From positions 186,001-250,000 of the forward strand of contig CALSSE010000009.1 in NCBI GenBank assembly GCA_943788935.1: 64,000 bases of DNA, read 5' to 3'. Position numbers and translations under genes: made by a program. Under the pieces are notes generated by a model. That model saw only the letters and a program-made list of their open reading frames with translations, did not search any database and was not told where the DNA came from. This document shows positions 18,613-27,646 of this stretch, piece after piece (the stretch's first letter is position 1; each line of letters starts with the position of its first letter). Source of the stretch: an uncultured bacterium (GTDB taxonomy: Bacteria; Myxococcota_A; Bradymonadia; UBA7976; VGTA01).

Positions 18613-18829
18613 GCGAGTGTCCTTCAGAGCAATGGTGAGAGAGCTACATTATAAAAATCTTACTCGATTTAGCTGTTAATCTCTCTCTTTTAGCCGATAA
18701 GATCAGTGATTACAACAAAGCTATAAAGTATGACCTTTGCTAAATGAGCTGTATCAGCGACTCTTGATTACCTTTAATTATTTATTTATAGCTCATTATA
18801 GGCCCCTACTTAAATAAGGATAGATCGAT

Positions 18830-20425
18830 TTGAATCACGCTTCTTCCGTTCCTGTAGATTCGGATGCCCATCGATATCTTAAGCATCACGCTGTCCTCGA
18901 AGGAGCGAGGGCCCGCGCTTATGTTTACCTTAATCAAATTTGGTTACAGTTGAACCGACTCTTGACCAGAGAGCTCGGCGGCGAGCTGAGGCGTGACAAT
19001 TGGATTGAGGTGATCTCTATCGATGAAGATCAAATGTGCGGCTTAAGGTGGCGCTCAACGAGCTTGGAAGGTGGGGTGATCCTCGAGATCGCTGATGTCC
19101 GACGATGGACACATGTGAGCGGTGATCATATTGTATTCACGGTCTCTTCCGCTCACTCTCAAACCCGTAAACTCTTGACAGAGCGATGCCGTGATCAGTG
19201 GGTGGAGTCTGCTTTTAAAGCCATCTATCCTAGTGTATCTCTTCTCAAATATGGTCCGGAGAGTTCACGGGTCATCTCTATCGCTACCCCGCTTAAGTTG
19301 AGTGAGCCGCGGAGTGAAGCGCAGAGCGTGATTGAGGGCATCGTCTCTCTATGGGAGCTCATCGAAGGGGGAGGAGCAGCGAGTGATTCCCAATGGCCGA
19401 GAGGCAGTGAGCCTGGATATGAGAATAGACCTCGTTATGCCAGTGCGGCACCGCCGATCTCCCCTTCTCCTACAGAGGCGAGCTTCACAGATAATACGCT
19501 TGCTGATCCTCGACGACGGGAGGTTCACTCCATGCCTCCTTTCCCGCCTACGATCACTCCTATGGCAGCGCCTCCACCGTCAGACTTAGATTTAGAGAGC
19601 GCCTCGATCACTCCTCACAGTGAAGATCTCTCCGACACACAGCGAGAAGTGGCAGGTCTCTCAGGGATGAGTAAAGAGGAGATGATTCAAGCGATTCAGG
19701 CTCAGGTCAGACAGCGACCTGGCCGTCTCATCAGAGGGGGAGATCGGAAATCGACCCCCGTTCTTTCTGAACCTCCTCGCTTTGTCCCTAGATCACTCGC
19801 TCATCATGAAGAGCGAGAGGCTAATGCTGTACATCGTAACGAGCATAATGGAGATGATGCTGAGGGCTCGGGTCGGATTCATGACCCCCACTCAGCGGAA
19901 GGGGTAGAGCCGGTTAACCTCATCTCTGAGGTTGAGACGACCCCTCCTCATTCTCCACAGCTGTCTGCTGTAGAAGAGATAAATGAGCCGAGTTATATTA
20001 AACCTGTGCATCTAGATGAGCGGTCTGTCGATCCCCATGCCGTGATTATCAAGGGCTCAGAGGGGACACCGGAGGCTCAAGCACTGTTTAACTCACCGGA
20101 GAGCGCAGGAGGAGCGGTTGACTTAGGAGCGGGAGGAGTGGCGCCGTTACCGAGTGGTGAAGAGCTTACTCATTTTGAGGAAGAGAATGAGACGGCAGGC
20201 CCGATTGAAGCGAGTGAACTTGACGCTAAGATGTTGAGCGGGGCCTTGAGCCGTATTGGGCTCACACCATGGAGAGTAAACGCTTACGATGAAGGCAGAG
20301 GACAGATCCTCTGGCTCAGTAATGGCGCTCATATCGACTATAACCCTGCAGGTGATGCCATCCTCGGTGGAGAGAACCAAGACGAGACTCGCGCTCGACT
20401 GAGCCAGATGGGCATATTGATTTAG
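18830..20425 (+). CDS. Protein of unknown function with folded ends and disordered middle
   Basis: 531 residues, start TTG 18830 with AAGGA 9 nt upstream. Residues 1-~190 look folded (RAYVYLNQIWLQLNRLLTREL, then beta-rich GVILEIADVRRWTHV). Residues ~190-450 are Pro/Ser/Glu-rich and probably disordered. The last ~75 residues form a second small alpha/beta unit (LSRIGLTPWRVNAYDEGRGQ). No signal peptide or membrane span. I do not recognise a family. Divergent from the Ser/Thr kinase across 217 bp, so a link to that kinase (substrate or partner) is conceivable but unsupported. Confidence 0.6.
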   Translation: MNHASSVPVDSDAHRYLKHHAVLEGARARAYVYLNQIWLQLNRLLTRELGGELRRDNWIEVISIDEDQMCGLRWRSTSLEGGVILEIADVRRWTHVSGDHIVFTVSSAHSQTRKLLTERCRDQWVESAFKAIYPSVSLLKYGPESSRVISIATPLKLSEPRSEAQSVIEGIVSLWELIEGGGAASDSQWPRGSEPGYENRPRYASAAPPISPSPTEASFTDNTLADPRRREVHSMPPFPPTITPMAAPPPSDLDLESASITPHSEDLSDTQREVAGLSGMSKEEMIQAIQAQVRQRPGRLIRGGDRKSTPVLSEPPRFVPRSLAHHEEREANAVHRNEHNGDDAEGSGRIHDPHSAEGVEPVNLISEVETTPPHSPQLSAVEEINEPSYIKPVHLDERSVDPHAVIIKGSEGTPEAQALFNSPESAGGAVDLGAGGVAPLPSGEELTHFEEENETAGPIEASELDAKMLSGALSRIGLTPWRVNAYDEGRGQILWLSNGAHIDYNPAGDAILGGENQDETRARLSQMGILI

Positions 20426-20462
20426 CTCATAACCGATGTGAGTGGTGACACCGACTTTTGAG

Positions 20463-20497
20463 ATATTTTTACTCTCCTCATATTTTCATGAGAGAGA
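20463..20497. other. Imperfect inverted repeat between convergent genes
   Basis: CTCTCCTCAT (20472-20481) can pair with ATGAGAGAG (20488-20496), with one bulged C and a six-base loop. T-rich sequence on the left and A-rich on the right would extend the stem. It lies between the convergent genes ending at 20425 and 20498 and may end transcription, though a proper U-tract is missing on both strands. Confidence 0.3.
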
Positions 20498-21295
20498 TTA
20501 AAAGCCGAGGAGTCTGAGTCCCCCGATAACTTGATAGTGGTTAAACCACTCACCTTTCTCTTTGATTTCTAAAATTGAGGGGTTATCGATCAACTCTTCT
20601 TCGGTTGGCTCTCTGAAGGAGTAAGCGAGGAAGTCATATAGCGAAGACCAGCCAAATTCGAAGTAGAGTTGGGCGTTATCATTCATATTCCAAGTGATCC
20701 GGGGCGCGAGGTAGGGGCCAAGTCCCAACTGACTCACCTCATCATCTTCTGAATCAAAGACGATCGCGCTAAGTCCTCCAGATACGGCGAATCCCCAATT
20801 TAAGGTCTCAAAGAGGTGGAGAGTGACCATAGGTTTGATGTGAATATCGAGAGCATCATCATAGGCGCCGCGTTCAAAAGTTCTCCCAAACCCGAGCGCA
20901 CTGTTGACACTCAACTCAAATCTACGGAGCAGCCCGTCGACCTCTCCGGTGCCTAAACGAACGCTCAATGATAAACCAAAGAGCGGGAAAGTGCCTACAT
21001 CTAGGCTGCTTATCCTCGGAGAGAGATAGCTCGCCGCTGACCCAAAGCTCAGACCGGCAAAGCTACCTATCCTAAAACCACTCGACCCCTCTGTCCACGA
21101 GACCGCCCGCTCTGACCCTTCTCGCTGAGGAGGATCGTCTAGCAGAGGGTTGGAGTTAAAAGGAGGGGATTCGACACTCTCTCTTGCGGCGCTCTCTAAC
21201 TGAGCGGCGAGGCATAGACAGAGCGCTCCTAAAACACCTAGAATGAGGGGCTTAATTACTCTGATATAGCAACGGTGAGTGATCGCTTTAACCAC
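20498..21295 (-). CDS. Probable outer-membrane beta-barrel protein
   Basis: 265 residues beginning with GTG. The N-terminal signal peptide has a hydrophobic core (LILGVLGALCLCLAA) and a plausible cleavage before ESAARES or slightly later. The mature part is strand-rich with alternating residues (GFRIGSFAGLSFGSAASYL, LYFEFGWSSLYDF) and ends YQVIGGLRLLGF, with the C-terminal Phe expected of BAM substrates. No named family recognised. RBS is weak, so a slightly different start is possible. Confidence 0.6.
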   Translation of the reverse strand: MVKAITHRCYIRVIKPLILGVLGALCLCLAAQLESAARESVESPPFNSNPLLDDPPQREGSERAVSWTEGSSGFRIGSFAGLSFGSAASYLSPRISSLDVGTFPLFGLSLSVRLGTGEVDGLLRRFELSVNSALGFGRTFERGAYDDALDIHIKPMVTLHLFETLNWGFAVSGGLSAIVFDSEDDEVSQLGLGPYLAPRITWNMNDNAQLYFEFGWSSLYDFLAYSFREPTEEELIDNPSILEIKEKGEWFNHYQVIGGLRLLGF

Positions 21296-21381
21296 AGATC
21301 ACGCTAGGGGAGGTCACATGTATCGGCATGATCATATTGTGTACCCTTCCCTGAACAGTGATGCTGAAGATCTCTTAGGTC

Positions 21382-23454
21382 TTAGCGATCTTTATACTTC
21401 TCACGAAGATCTTCTGCGACGGACGATGGAACTTGTGAGTACTTGCTGAACTCCATTGAGAACTCGCCCTTACCTTGAGTACCGGAGCGGAGAACATTGG
21501 AGTAGGCGAACATCTCAGCGAGAGGCACCTCGGCCTCGATGCGGCAAAATCCATCTTCCTCGGTGGTATTGGTGATGATACCACGACGTTGGTTAAGAGA
21601 GCCGATCATCGTTCCTTGAAACTCAACAGGACCTTCAACAGATACTGCCATTATAGGCTCAAGGATCGCAGGCTTTGCGTTCTCATAAGCGCTACGGAAA
21701 GCGCCAGAGGCTGCTGATTGGAAGGCCATGTCAGAGGAGTCAACAGGGTGTTGCTTACCGTCGTCAATGACGAACTTCACGTTGACTACAGGGAAGCCGA
21801 TGAGGCGACCTTTACCCATTTGAGAGCGGAAACCCTTCTCACATGAAGGGATGTATTCTTTAGGGATAACACCACCGACGATCTTTGACTCGAAGGCGAA
21901 TTCTGCCTCTTCCCATGGCTCCATCCAACCAGCGACGCGACCGAACTGACCAGAACCACCGGTCTGCTTCTTGTGGGTGTAATCAAAGTCAGTGCGGCGA
22001 GTGATGGTCTCACGATAGGCCACCTGAGGCGCGCCTGTTTCGACCTCAGCACCATACTCACGCTTCATGCGCTCGATATATACTTCAAGGTGAAGCTCAC
22101 CCATTCCCTGGATGATCGTCTCACCACTCTCGCCGTCTACGTAGCAACGGAATGTGGGGTCCTCACGAGTAAAGCGACCGAGGGCCTTACCCATGTTGAC
22201 TTGAGCCTTGTTATCAATCGGCTTGATCATGAGGTTGATGACCGGCTCAGGGATGTGCATCGAGGTCATCGCGAGATTATTCTTGCCATCAGTGAAGGTG
22301 TCCCCAGAGGCGCATTCTACGCCAAAGAGCGCTACGATATCACCGGCCTGTGCGTAATCGATATCCTCCATATCATTGGAGTGCATACGGACGAGGCGAC
22401 CGATCTTGACCCTCTTCTGATTACGGAGGTTGTGGATAAACTCCCCCTTGTTGAGGGTACCACGATAGATACGCACGTAAGTGAGCTGTCCGTAGCGTCC
22501 GTCTTCTAGTTTGAACGCCAAGCAGACGAGAGAGTCATCTTTGTCAGAAGAGAGAACGACCTCTTGCTCATCATCATCTTGATCGAGAGCGACGTTCTTG
22601 ACGTCGGTCGGGCAAGGGAGGTACTCAGTGACGCCATCGAGGAGAGCCTGAACACCAACGTTCTTGTAGGCGCTACCACAGAAGACAGGAGTGAGGTCAA
22701 GAGAGAGAGTCGCTTTACGGATGGTCTCATTGAGGAGATCTACAGGGACAGCCTGCTCTTCCATCATCAGTTCCATCATGTCATCACTAAACATAGAAAC
22801 GGCATCTAGGAGTTTCTCTCGGTACTCATTAGCTTGATCGACAAGATCGGCAGGGATCTCGGTCTCACGAATGTCATTACCGTTCTCACCTTCAAAGTAG
22901 CGAGCTTGCATGGTCACCAAATCAACGTGGCCCACATGCTTGTCTTCAAGGCCGATGGGGATCTGAATCAAGACTGAGTTGTGCTTGAGCTTTTCACGAA
23001 GCTGCTCACATACTTTAAAAGGGTTAGCGCCTGATCGGTCACATTTATTGACAAAGGCCACACGAGGAACGTTATAGCGACGCATTTGTCGATCCACAGT
23101 GATCGACTGACTCTGAACACCGGCGACGGAGCAGAGAACCAAGATCGCGCCATCGAGTACGCGGAGCGCTCGCTCTACCTCAACGGTGAAGTCTACGTGG
23201 CCTGGGGTGTCGATGATATTGATGTGGTAGTCTTCCCACTCGCAGTAGGTCGCTGCGGACTGGATGGTGATCCCACGCTCTTTCTCAAGTTCCATGGAGT
23301 CCATCTTCGCGCCAACCCCATCTTTACCGCGGACTTCGTGGATCGCGTGGATACGATTGGTGTAAAAGAGGATGCGCTCGGTCAAGGTGGTTTTCCCTGA
23401 ATCGATGTGCGCGCTGATTCCGATATTTCGGACGAGATTAAGATCGCTGATCAT
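21382..23454 (-). CDS. fusA: Elongation factor G, spdEFG1 (mitochondrial EF-G1-like) type
   Basis: 690 residues of translational GTPase EF-G, which drives tRNA-mRNA translocation. G1 [11 protein letters not shown]2 region [11 protein letters not shown]3 DTPGH and G4 NKCD are all present, then domains II-V ending near [14 protein letters not shown]. The sequence is of the mtEFG1/spdEFG1 subtype: AHIDSGKTT instead of AHIDAGKTT, and [19 protein letters not shown] in the switch I region. This subtype is known from mitochondria, spirochaetes, planctomycetes and some Deltaproteobacteria, generally paired with a second EF-G for ribosome recycling, not seen here. It stands alone, with no rpsL, rpsG or tuf. 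RBS AGGAG precedes the ATG. Confidence 0.96.
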   Translation of the reverse strand: MISDLNLVRNIGISAHIDSGKTTLTERILFYTNRIHAIHEVRGKDGVGAKMDSMELEKERGITIQSAATYCEWEDYHINIIDTPGHVDFTVEVERALRVLDGAILVLCSVAGVQSQSITVDRQMRRYNVPRVAFVNKCDRSGANPFKVCEQLREKLKHNSVLIQIPIGLEDKHVGHVDLVTMQARYFEGENGNDIRETEIPADLVDQANEYREKLLDAVSMFSDDMMELMMEEQAVPVDLLNETIRKATLSLDLTPVFCGSAYKNVGVQALLDGVTEYLPCPTDVKNVALDQDDDEQEVVLSSDKDDSLVCLAFKLEDGRYGQLTYVRIYRGTLNKGEFIHNLRNQKRVKIGRLVRMHSNDMEDIDYAQAGDIVALFGVECASGDTFTDGKNNLAMTSMHIPEPVINLMIKPIDNKAQVNMGKALGRFTREDPTFRCYVDGESGETIIQGMGELHLEVYIERMKREYGAEVETGAPQVAYRETITRRTDFDYTHKKQTGGSGQFGRVAGWMEPWEEAEFAFESKIVGGVIPKEYIPSCEKGFRSQMGKGRLIGFPVVNVKFVIDDGKQHPVDSSDMAFQSAASGAFRSAYENAKPAILEPIMAVSVEGPVEFQGTMIGSLNQRRGIITNTTEEDGFCRIEAEVPLAEMFAYSNVLRSGTQGKGEFSMEFSKYSQVPSSVAEDLREKYKDR

Positions 23455-23513
23455 GTGGATCTCCTGTCAGGCAGAATGTGGAAACACTATTGAATAAGTT
23501 CAAATTTGGGCGC

Positions 23514-23541
23514 AGTGTACGAGAAAACAAAGAAAACTCAA
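23514..23541 (-). promoter_or_regulatory. Candidate promoter of fusA
   Basis: On the minus strand TTGAGT (23536-23541) and TACACT (23514-23519) are 16 bp apart, about 60 bp before the fusA ATG. Plausible sigma-70 promoter; -35 and -10 each miss consensus at one or two bases. Confidence 0.45.
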
Positions 23542-23606
23542 CTCAATTCTCTAGTTTTCCTCTCCTCTTTTGAAGAGCTACTCGTAGAGAGAGAGAGTGG
23601 TCACGC

Positions 23607-24236
23607 TCACCTCGTCGGTAAGATGAGGTCTAACTTCTCTCGTCGAATCCACTCTGAGCGATTCAACGGGAGTGTTTTGAGTGATCGTCTAAGAGCTTGA
23701 TTCATGTCTTGGAGAGAACTCTCGAAAGTAGTGATGACCCATCTCGCACCTTCTCTTCGAAGGGAGACTTGATTATCGGAGCGAGTAAGGATCGTCATCT
23801 CACCGCTCTCTTCATTCCCAGAGATGACCCGTCTCATGTTGACTCCTTGCTCCACTCCGCCTTTGCTCTGTTTTTTGGCCCATTCTAGACGATCTCCGAT
23901 GAGAACTCGCCATAGCGCCTCGCTATCTGTGAGGGGAAGCACCTTGGAGAGGTTCTCTCCCAAGGCTCTATCTCTAGCCCATTGGCGACCTTCGGCAGAG
24001 GGGAAACTCTTGATCTCTTGTTCAACCTCTCTCAAGGTCTTTAGGAGCTCCTCTAAGTGACGTCCTGTAGCCTCACTTAAAGAGGCCTTAAAGAGCGCGA
24101 AGTCTCCTTCTTCCAATGCGACTCCAAATAAGCGTAAGGCGCCGGCTGCGGTCTGTGGGTCTCGGCTCTCTTCGCACCCGAGGAGCAGCATAGAGAGTGA
24201 AGCTATAAGTAAAATAAATCTTTGTATACCGTACAT
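23607..24236 (-). CDS. Lipoprotein of unknown function
   Basis: 209 residues with a lipoprotein signal (FILLIASLSMLLLGC, Cys21). The mature part starts with a helical TAAGALRLFGVALEEGDFALFKASL segment and ends in beta strands (VSLRREGARWVITTF). This is the plan of small NTF2-like or DUF4878-like lipoproteins in which a helix pair packs on a curved sheet. The gene at 24529, divergent from it across 292 bp, has a similar plan (AYQELVTHLSRGSVEGVWSTL). Function unknown. Upstream of fusA, but fusA seems to have its own promoter. Confidence 0.65.
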   Translation of the reverse strand: MYGIQRFILLIASLSMLLLGCEESRDPQTAAGALRLFGVALEEGDFALFKASLSEATGRHLEELLKTLREVEQEIKSFPSAEGRQWARDRALGENLSKVLPLTDSEALWRVLIGDRLEWAKKQSKGGVEQGVNMRRVISGNEESGEMTILTRSDNQVSLRREGARWVITTFESSLQDMNQALRRSLKTLPLNRSEWIRREKLDLILPTR

Positions 24237-24528
24237 CTGAGGCTCCCTTTGATGTGAAGACCAAGCGAGTTCATCTCTCGACTTATTCGATGATCGATGT
24301 TAAAGCGAATACAACAACCATTGAGCTTTAAGCCTTGATCATTTATCAGATGCAGATCTTAAGCTCAAACTGATCTCGAAGTCCAAATACGTTTACTGAA
24401 TACTAGATTCAGTTTAATACTGAGTTATCCTCAAGGATATCACTTCATCGATGACCGTTTGCGTATATTTGATCAAGTAGTTGGATTACCCCTCCGAAAC
24501 AGGACTAGACGAGTAGTAGAGGACAGCA

Positions 24529-24975
24529 TTGAAACGTGCATATACGACCATCTTCATTTTTATTTGGATAGGCCTCATCAACGGTTGCGCACCTCCCCAG
24601 CCACATCCGGCGACCCTCGCTTATCAAGAGTTAGTCACCCACTTGAGTAGAGGTTCGGTGGAGGGAGTATGGTCAACCCTGTCTGTCAAAAGTCAGGCGG
24701 GGCTACTCGATAAAGTAGGCGATAAGGTTGGAGGGGCCAAAAGGGTTGATGAGCGGGTTGATGAGCCACCCTCTTCTTTAGCGGTTGAGCTTGATTGGGC
24801 ATTTGAATCGCCATTTGTTGGTCAAGCGACCCCTGTTAAGGTCGATCAGGGTGAGACATCCCGGATACTACACTTACAAACATTTTACGCTTCTCAGCCG
24901 TGGATAATCCCTGTAATCTTAGAAGAGGGTAAGTGGCGTGTTCATCTTCTTGGAGCGCGCCAAAAATCGCCATAA
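24529..24975 (+). CDS. Small lipoprotein of unknown function
   Basis: 148 residues, start TTG with GAGG about 8 nt upstream. Lipobox LINGC (Cys20). The body has a helix (LAYQELVTHLSRGSVEGVWSTL) and a closing strand pattern (ILEEGKWRVHLLGAR), similar in outline to the lipoprotein at 23607. It ends 27 bp before the pseudokinase gene and is probably co-transcribed with it. Confidence 0.6.
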   Translation: MKRAYTTIFIFIWIGLINGCAPPQPHPATLAYQELVTHLSRGSVEGVWSTLSVKSQAGLLDKVGDKVGGAKRVDERVDEPPSSLAVELDWAFESPFVGQATPVKVDQGETSRILHLQTFYASQPWIIPVILEEGKWRVHLLGARQKSP

Positions 24976-25002
24976 TATTAAAGCCCGTTAGAGGTAAACG
25001 AG

Positions 25003-27588
25003 TTGATTCACTCATCATCAAATAAACCACACCAACTTGATCAGTATTCAGAGTCTCACCACTTAGAGCGAGGCGCCATGATCGGTGGACGTTTTGAAGT
25101 TTTACAGCTGACTAGAAGAGACTTCACTGGTACTGTCTATAGCGCTTTGGACATACAGAGCCAAAGAAACGTTGAATGTTTATTAATCAACCTCTCCTCG
25201 GAGGATACCCATCATTTATTGGAGCTTAGAGCTCATATTCATGATGTGAAGAAACTCAAGTTGAAGAGTTTTGCTTCGACCTATGGGATAGGAAAGCAGG
25301 GGGTAGATGGTTATTTAGTGCGTCAAAATATTGAGGGGCGACCGCTCATCGATCATCTGAAACACCGCTCGCAAAACCATCGTCCTTTCAAGCAGAGGGG
25401 GCTCTGTTCCCTGCTCATAGAGATGATCCAGTCGTTAGAGGCGCTCGAATCCCAAGAGGTAAGTATCAGCGAGCATGGCTTGATTAGACCAAATATTGTG
25501 ATGATACAAAATCAGAGTAAGCCTCGAGTGAGGATCACCGATCTTGGCTTAGGATCATTACGTCAGGTGTTGGTTAAAAATACTGAGCTCGACCAATGGA
25601 CTCAAGGCTGCGTCCCTGAACTACGTGGAGAACCGACGCCTCAAGACCCAGATTTGTATGCATTGGGGGCTCTCCTCTTTCAGATGACTCAGCTTCGACC
25701 TTTTACAAAGGGCTGGCTCCGTGAGTTATCGGTGAGTCCTACTTTCTCTCAATTACCGGATTTGATTGAGGCCTGTACCGCCTCTGATCCGTTGATCACC
25801 TTGAGTGACCTAAAGAGTGAGCTTAAGTATGCAGCGCAATCACAGGTAGAGAGCGGCGGCTTGACTCGTGATCTATCCCAATTGCAAGAGAGACTTCAAA
25901 AGATCATTCATTATGAGTCGGGGGCTGACTCCTCCTCAGAGCCTGTTGATGAACTTCCCTTTGATCCACAGAGCGAGAAACCAACATTGGAGATCGAGAC
26001 CGAAGAGGTGCTTACTCAGAACGCTGTAGCGGCCGAGTTGATTCCGCAAGAGGCGAGTGTCAGCGTTGTATTCGATGAGTTGCCTTCGGCTAAAGTGGGG
26101 CATGAACTCTCTGAGACCGAGCCTCTCTTATTTACTCCGATGCCGACGGCCGCTTATACAACCACAGAAGCCGCGAGCGACAAACCTCAAACAAGTGGGG
26201 GAAGAGCCGCTCCTCATTCAGCCCCTGAGCCACTCGGAGAAGATCAAGACGAGCTCTCCGCACAAGAGGCGCTTCCTGCCATCGAGCAGAGTATGAGAGA
26301 GATCGTAGAGCGAGGACACTCTCTGCTCTCCTCTGATGATCATCCCCAAGTGGTGAGATCTAAACATAATGTTGTAGAGGTGAGCGAAGATCAACTTGAG
26401 GTCGATATGTCCGCCCTCAATGACATATTTGATGGCCAGGAGATGCCTGAGATGAAACAGCAGTCAAGCTCGGCTGATGGTCGTACAGGACTTCAAGGCC
26501 TAGAGATGAAAATAGAGACTCTACATGGAGTCGATCTAGAGGAGCTTGATGATGAAGATGAGCTTCAGATTTTGGTAGGAAGGGATCGGCCCTTACCCAC
26601 CCAAATAGAAGCGCCATCTCTCCCTCCCATTATGAGTGCACGAGGTCAGGGAGGCATGAGTAGAGAGCAAAAACTCGGTCAAGAAATGAGCAGTATTCCC
26701 CTGCCTATACCAGCGCTGAGCGCTGAGTTACCTTATGATGATGACCTCATCGGACAGCGGTGGATTGTGGTGCGTGACGGGATTGATTATGGTCCTTACA
26801 CATTGGATGAACTCTCTCATCAGCTCTTTAGGGAAGAGATTAATCTTGAGACGGAAGTCTGTGATATTGAGACCGATCATCGAGCCGCACTTGGCGAGTT
26901 TAGCTCACTTGAACACGTACTCAATGAGTGGGCTAAGGAGCGATTAGCGCGGAGACAACAAAAAGTTGAGTTTGAGCAACGAGCGAAGGTGAGGCGACGA
27001 GTGACCCTCATCGCTCTCCTCGTCTCTTGTGGACTCGTTGTCTTTATTGGCCTCAGCTATGGCCCCCAAATTAGGGCAGCGATGCTCCCTGAACCAGCGA
27101 ATGTTGATCTCAACTCTTGGGTTGGTCAAGCTCCCGAGATGAAAGTGTTAAAGAGGCTCAAAGAGAACCCCTCGAAACGAGCGGAGAGAGCCAGGCTTAA
27201 GCGGGCTCAAAAAGCTCGATTGGAGACTTTAAGAGACGCGAAAGCGATGGCTCGAGAAGCTCGAGAGGCCGCCGAAGCGACTAGCGTAGACTTTAACCGC
27301 CGCGGCGCTAAACGCTCTCGCTTCTCGAGGAGTGAGTTCGATAAAGCTCTCTCGAATCGCTCGGAGCGTCTTTTTAATTGTATCGAAGCAGAGCATCGAC
27401 GGTCACCTGAACGCGGGGTACTTAAAGTGACGATGACCGTACAGAGAAGCGGGCGGTTTTTGAATGCCCGACTTGTAGACGGTAGTGGACCGGGAGTTAA
27501 GTGTGTCTTCAGGGCGATACAAGGCCTCAAGATGCCTCCTTTTTCGGGAGGAGACAAGACCATCACTCTCCCCTACAAAGTCAAATAA
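25003..27588 (+). CDS. Pseudokinase with GYF_2-like domain, TM helix and AgmX/TonB-C-like tail
   Basis: 861 residues, start TTG 25003 after GAGG. Residues ~25-285 have the outline of a Hanks kinase but the catalytic parts are lost. The HRDLKPxN loop reads EHGLIRPNIVM, so the catalytic Asp is Leu160 and the Asn is Ile165. DFG reads DLG at 180-182, and no beta-3 Lys is evident in NVECLLINL. A long acidic disordered stretch follows. At ~583-640 there is a GYF_2/DUF4339-like module (RWIVVRDGIDYGPYTLDEL), then a TM helix (~665-690). The C-terminal domain (FNCIEAEHRRSPERGVLKV... VKCVFRAIQGLKMPPF) resembles the AgmX/PglI-type TonB-C-like domain of myxobacterial motility proteins. Likely an envelope-spanning scaffold. 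Confidence 0.75.
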   Translation: MIHSSSNKPHQLDQYSESHHLERGAMIGGRFEVLQLTRRDFTGTVYSALDIQSQRNVECLLINLSSEDTHHLLELRAHIHDVKKLKLKSFASTYGIGKQGVDGYLVRQNIEGRPLIDHLKHRSQNHRPFKQRGLCSLLIEMIQSLEALESQEVSISEHGLIRPNIVMIQNQSKPRVRITDLGLGSLRQVLVKNTELDQWTQGCVPELRGEPTPQDPDLYALGALLFQMTQLRPFTKGWLRELSVSPTFSQLPDLIEACTASDPLITLSDLKSELKYAAQSQVESGGLTRDLSQLQERLQKIIHYESGADSSSEPVDELPFDPQSEKPTLEIETEEVLTQNAVAAELIPQEASVSVVFDELPSAKVGHELSETEPLLFTPMPTAAYTTTEAASDKPQTSGGRAAPHSAPEPLGEDQDELSAQEALPAIEQSMREIVERGHSLLSSDDHPQVVRSKHNVVEVSEDQLEVDMSALNDIFDGQEMPEMKQQSSSADGRTGLQGLEMKIETLHGVDLEELDDEDELQILVGRDRPLPTQIEAPSLPPIMSARGQGGMSREQKLGQEMSSIPLPIPALSAELPYDDDLIGQRWIVVRDGIDYGPYTLDELSHQLFREEINLETEVCDIETDHRAALGEFSSLEHVLNEWAKERLARRQQKVEFEQRAKVRRRVTLIALLVSCGLVVFIGLSYGPQIRAAMLPEPANVDLNSWVGQAPEMKVLKRLKENPSKRAERARLKRAQKARLETLRDAKAMAREAREAAEATSVDFNRRGAKRSRFSRSEFDKALSNRSERLFNCIEAEHRRSPERGVLKVTMTVQRSGRFLNARLVDGSGPGVKCVFRAIQGLKMPPFSGGDKTITLPYKVK

Positions 27589-27646
27589 TATAAATGGGGG
27601 TTCCTCTCTCATTTGATCGTAAATTCAGCCCTTAGGGAGATTATTT

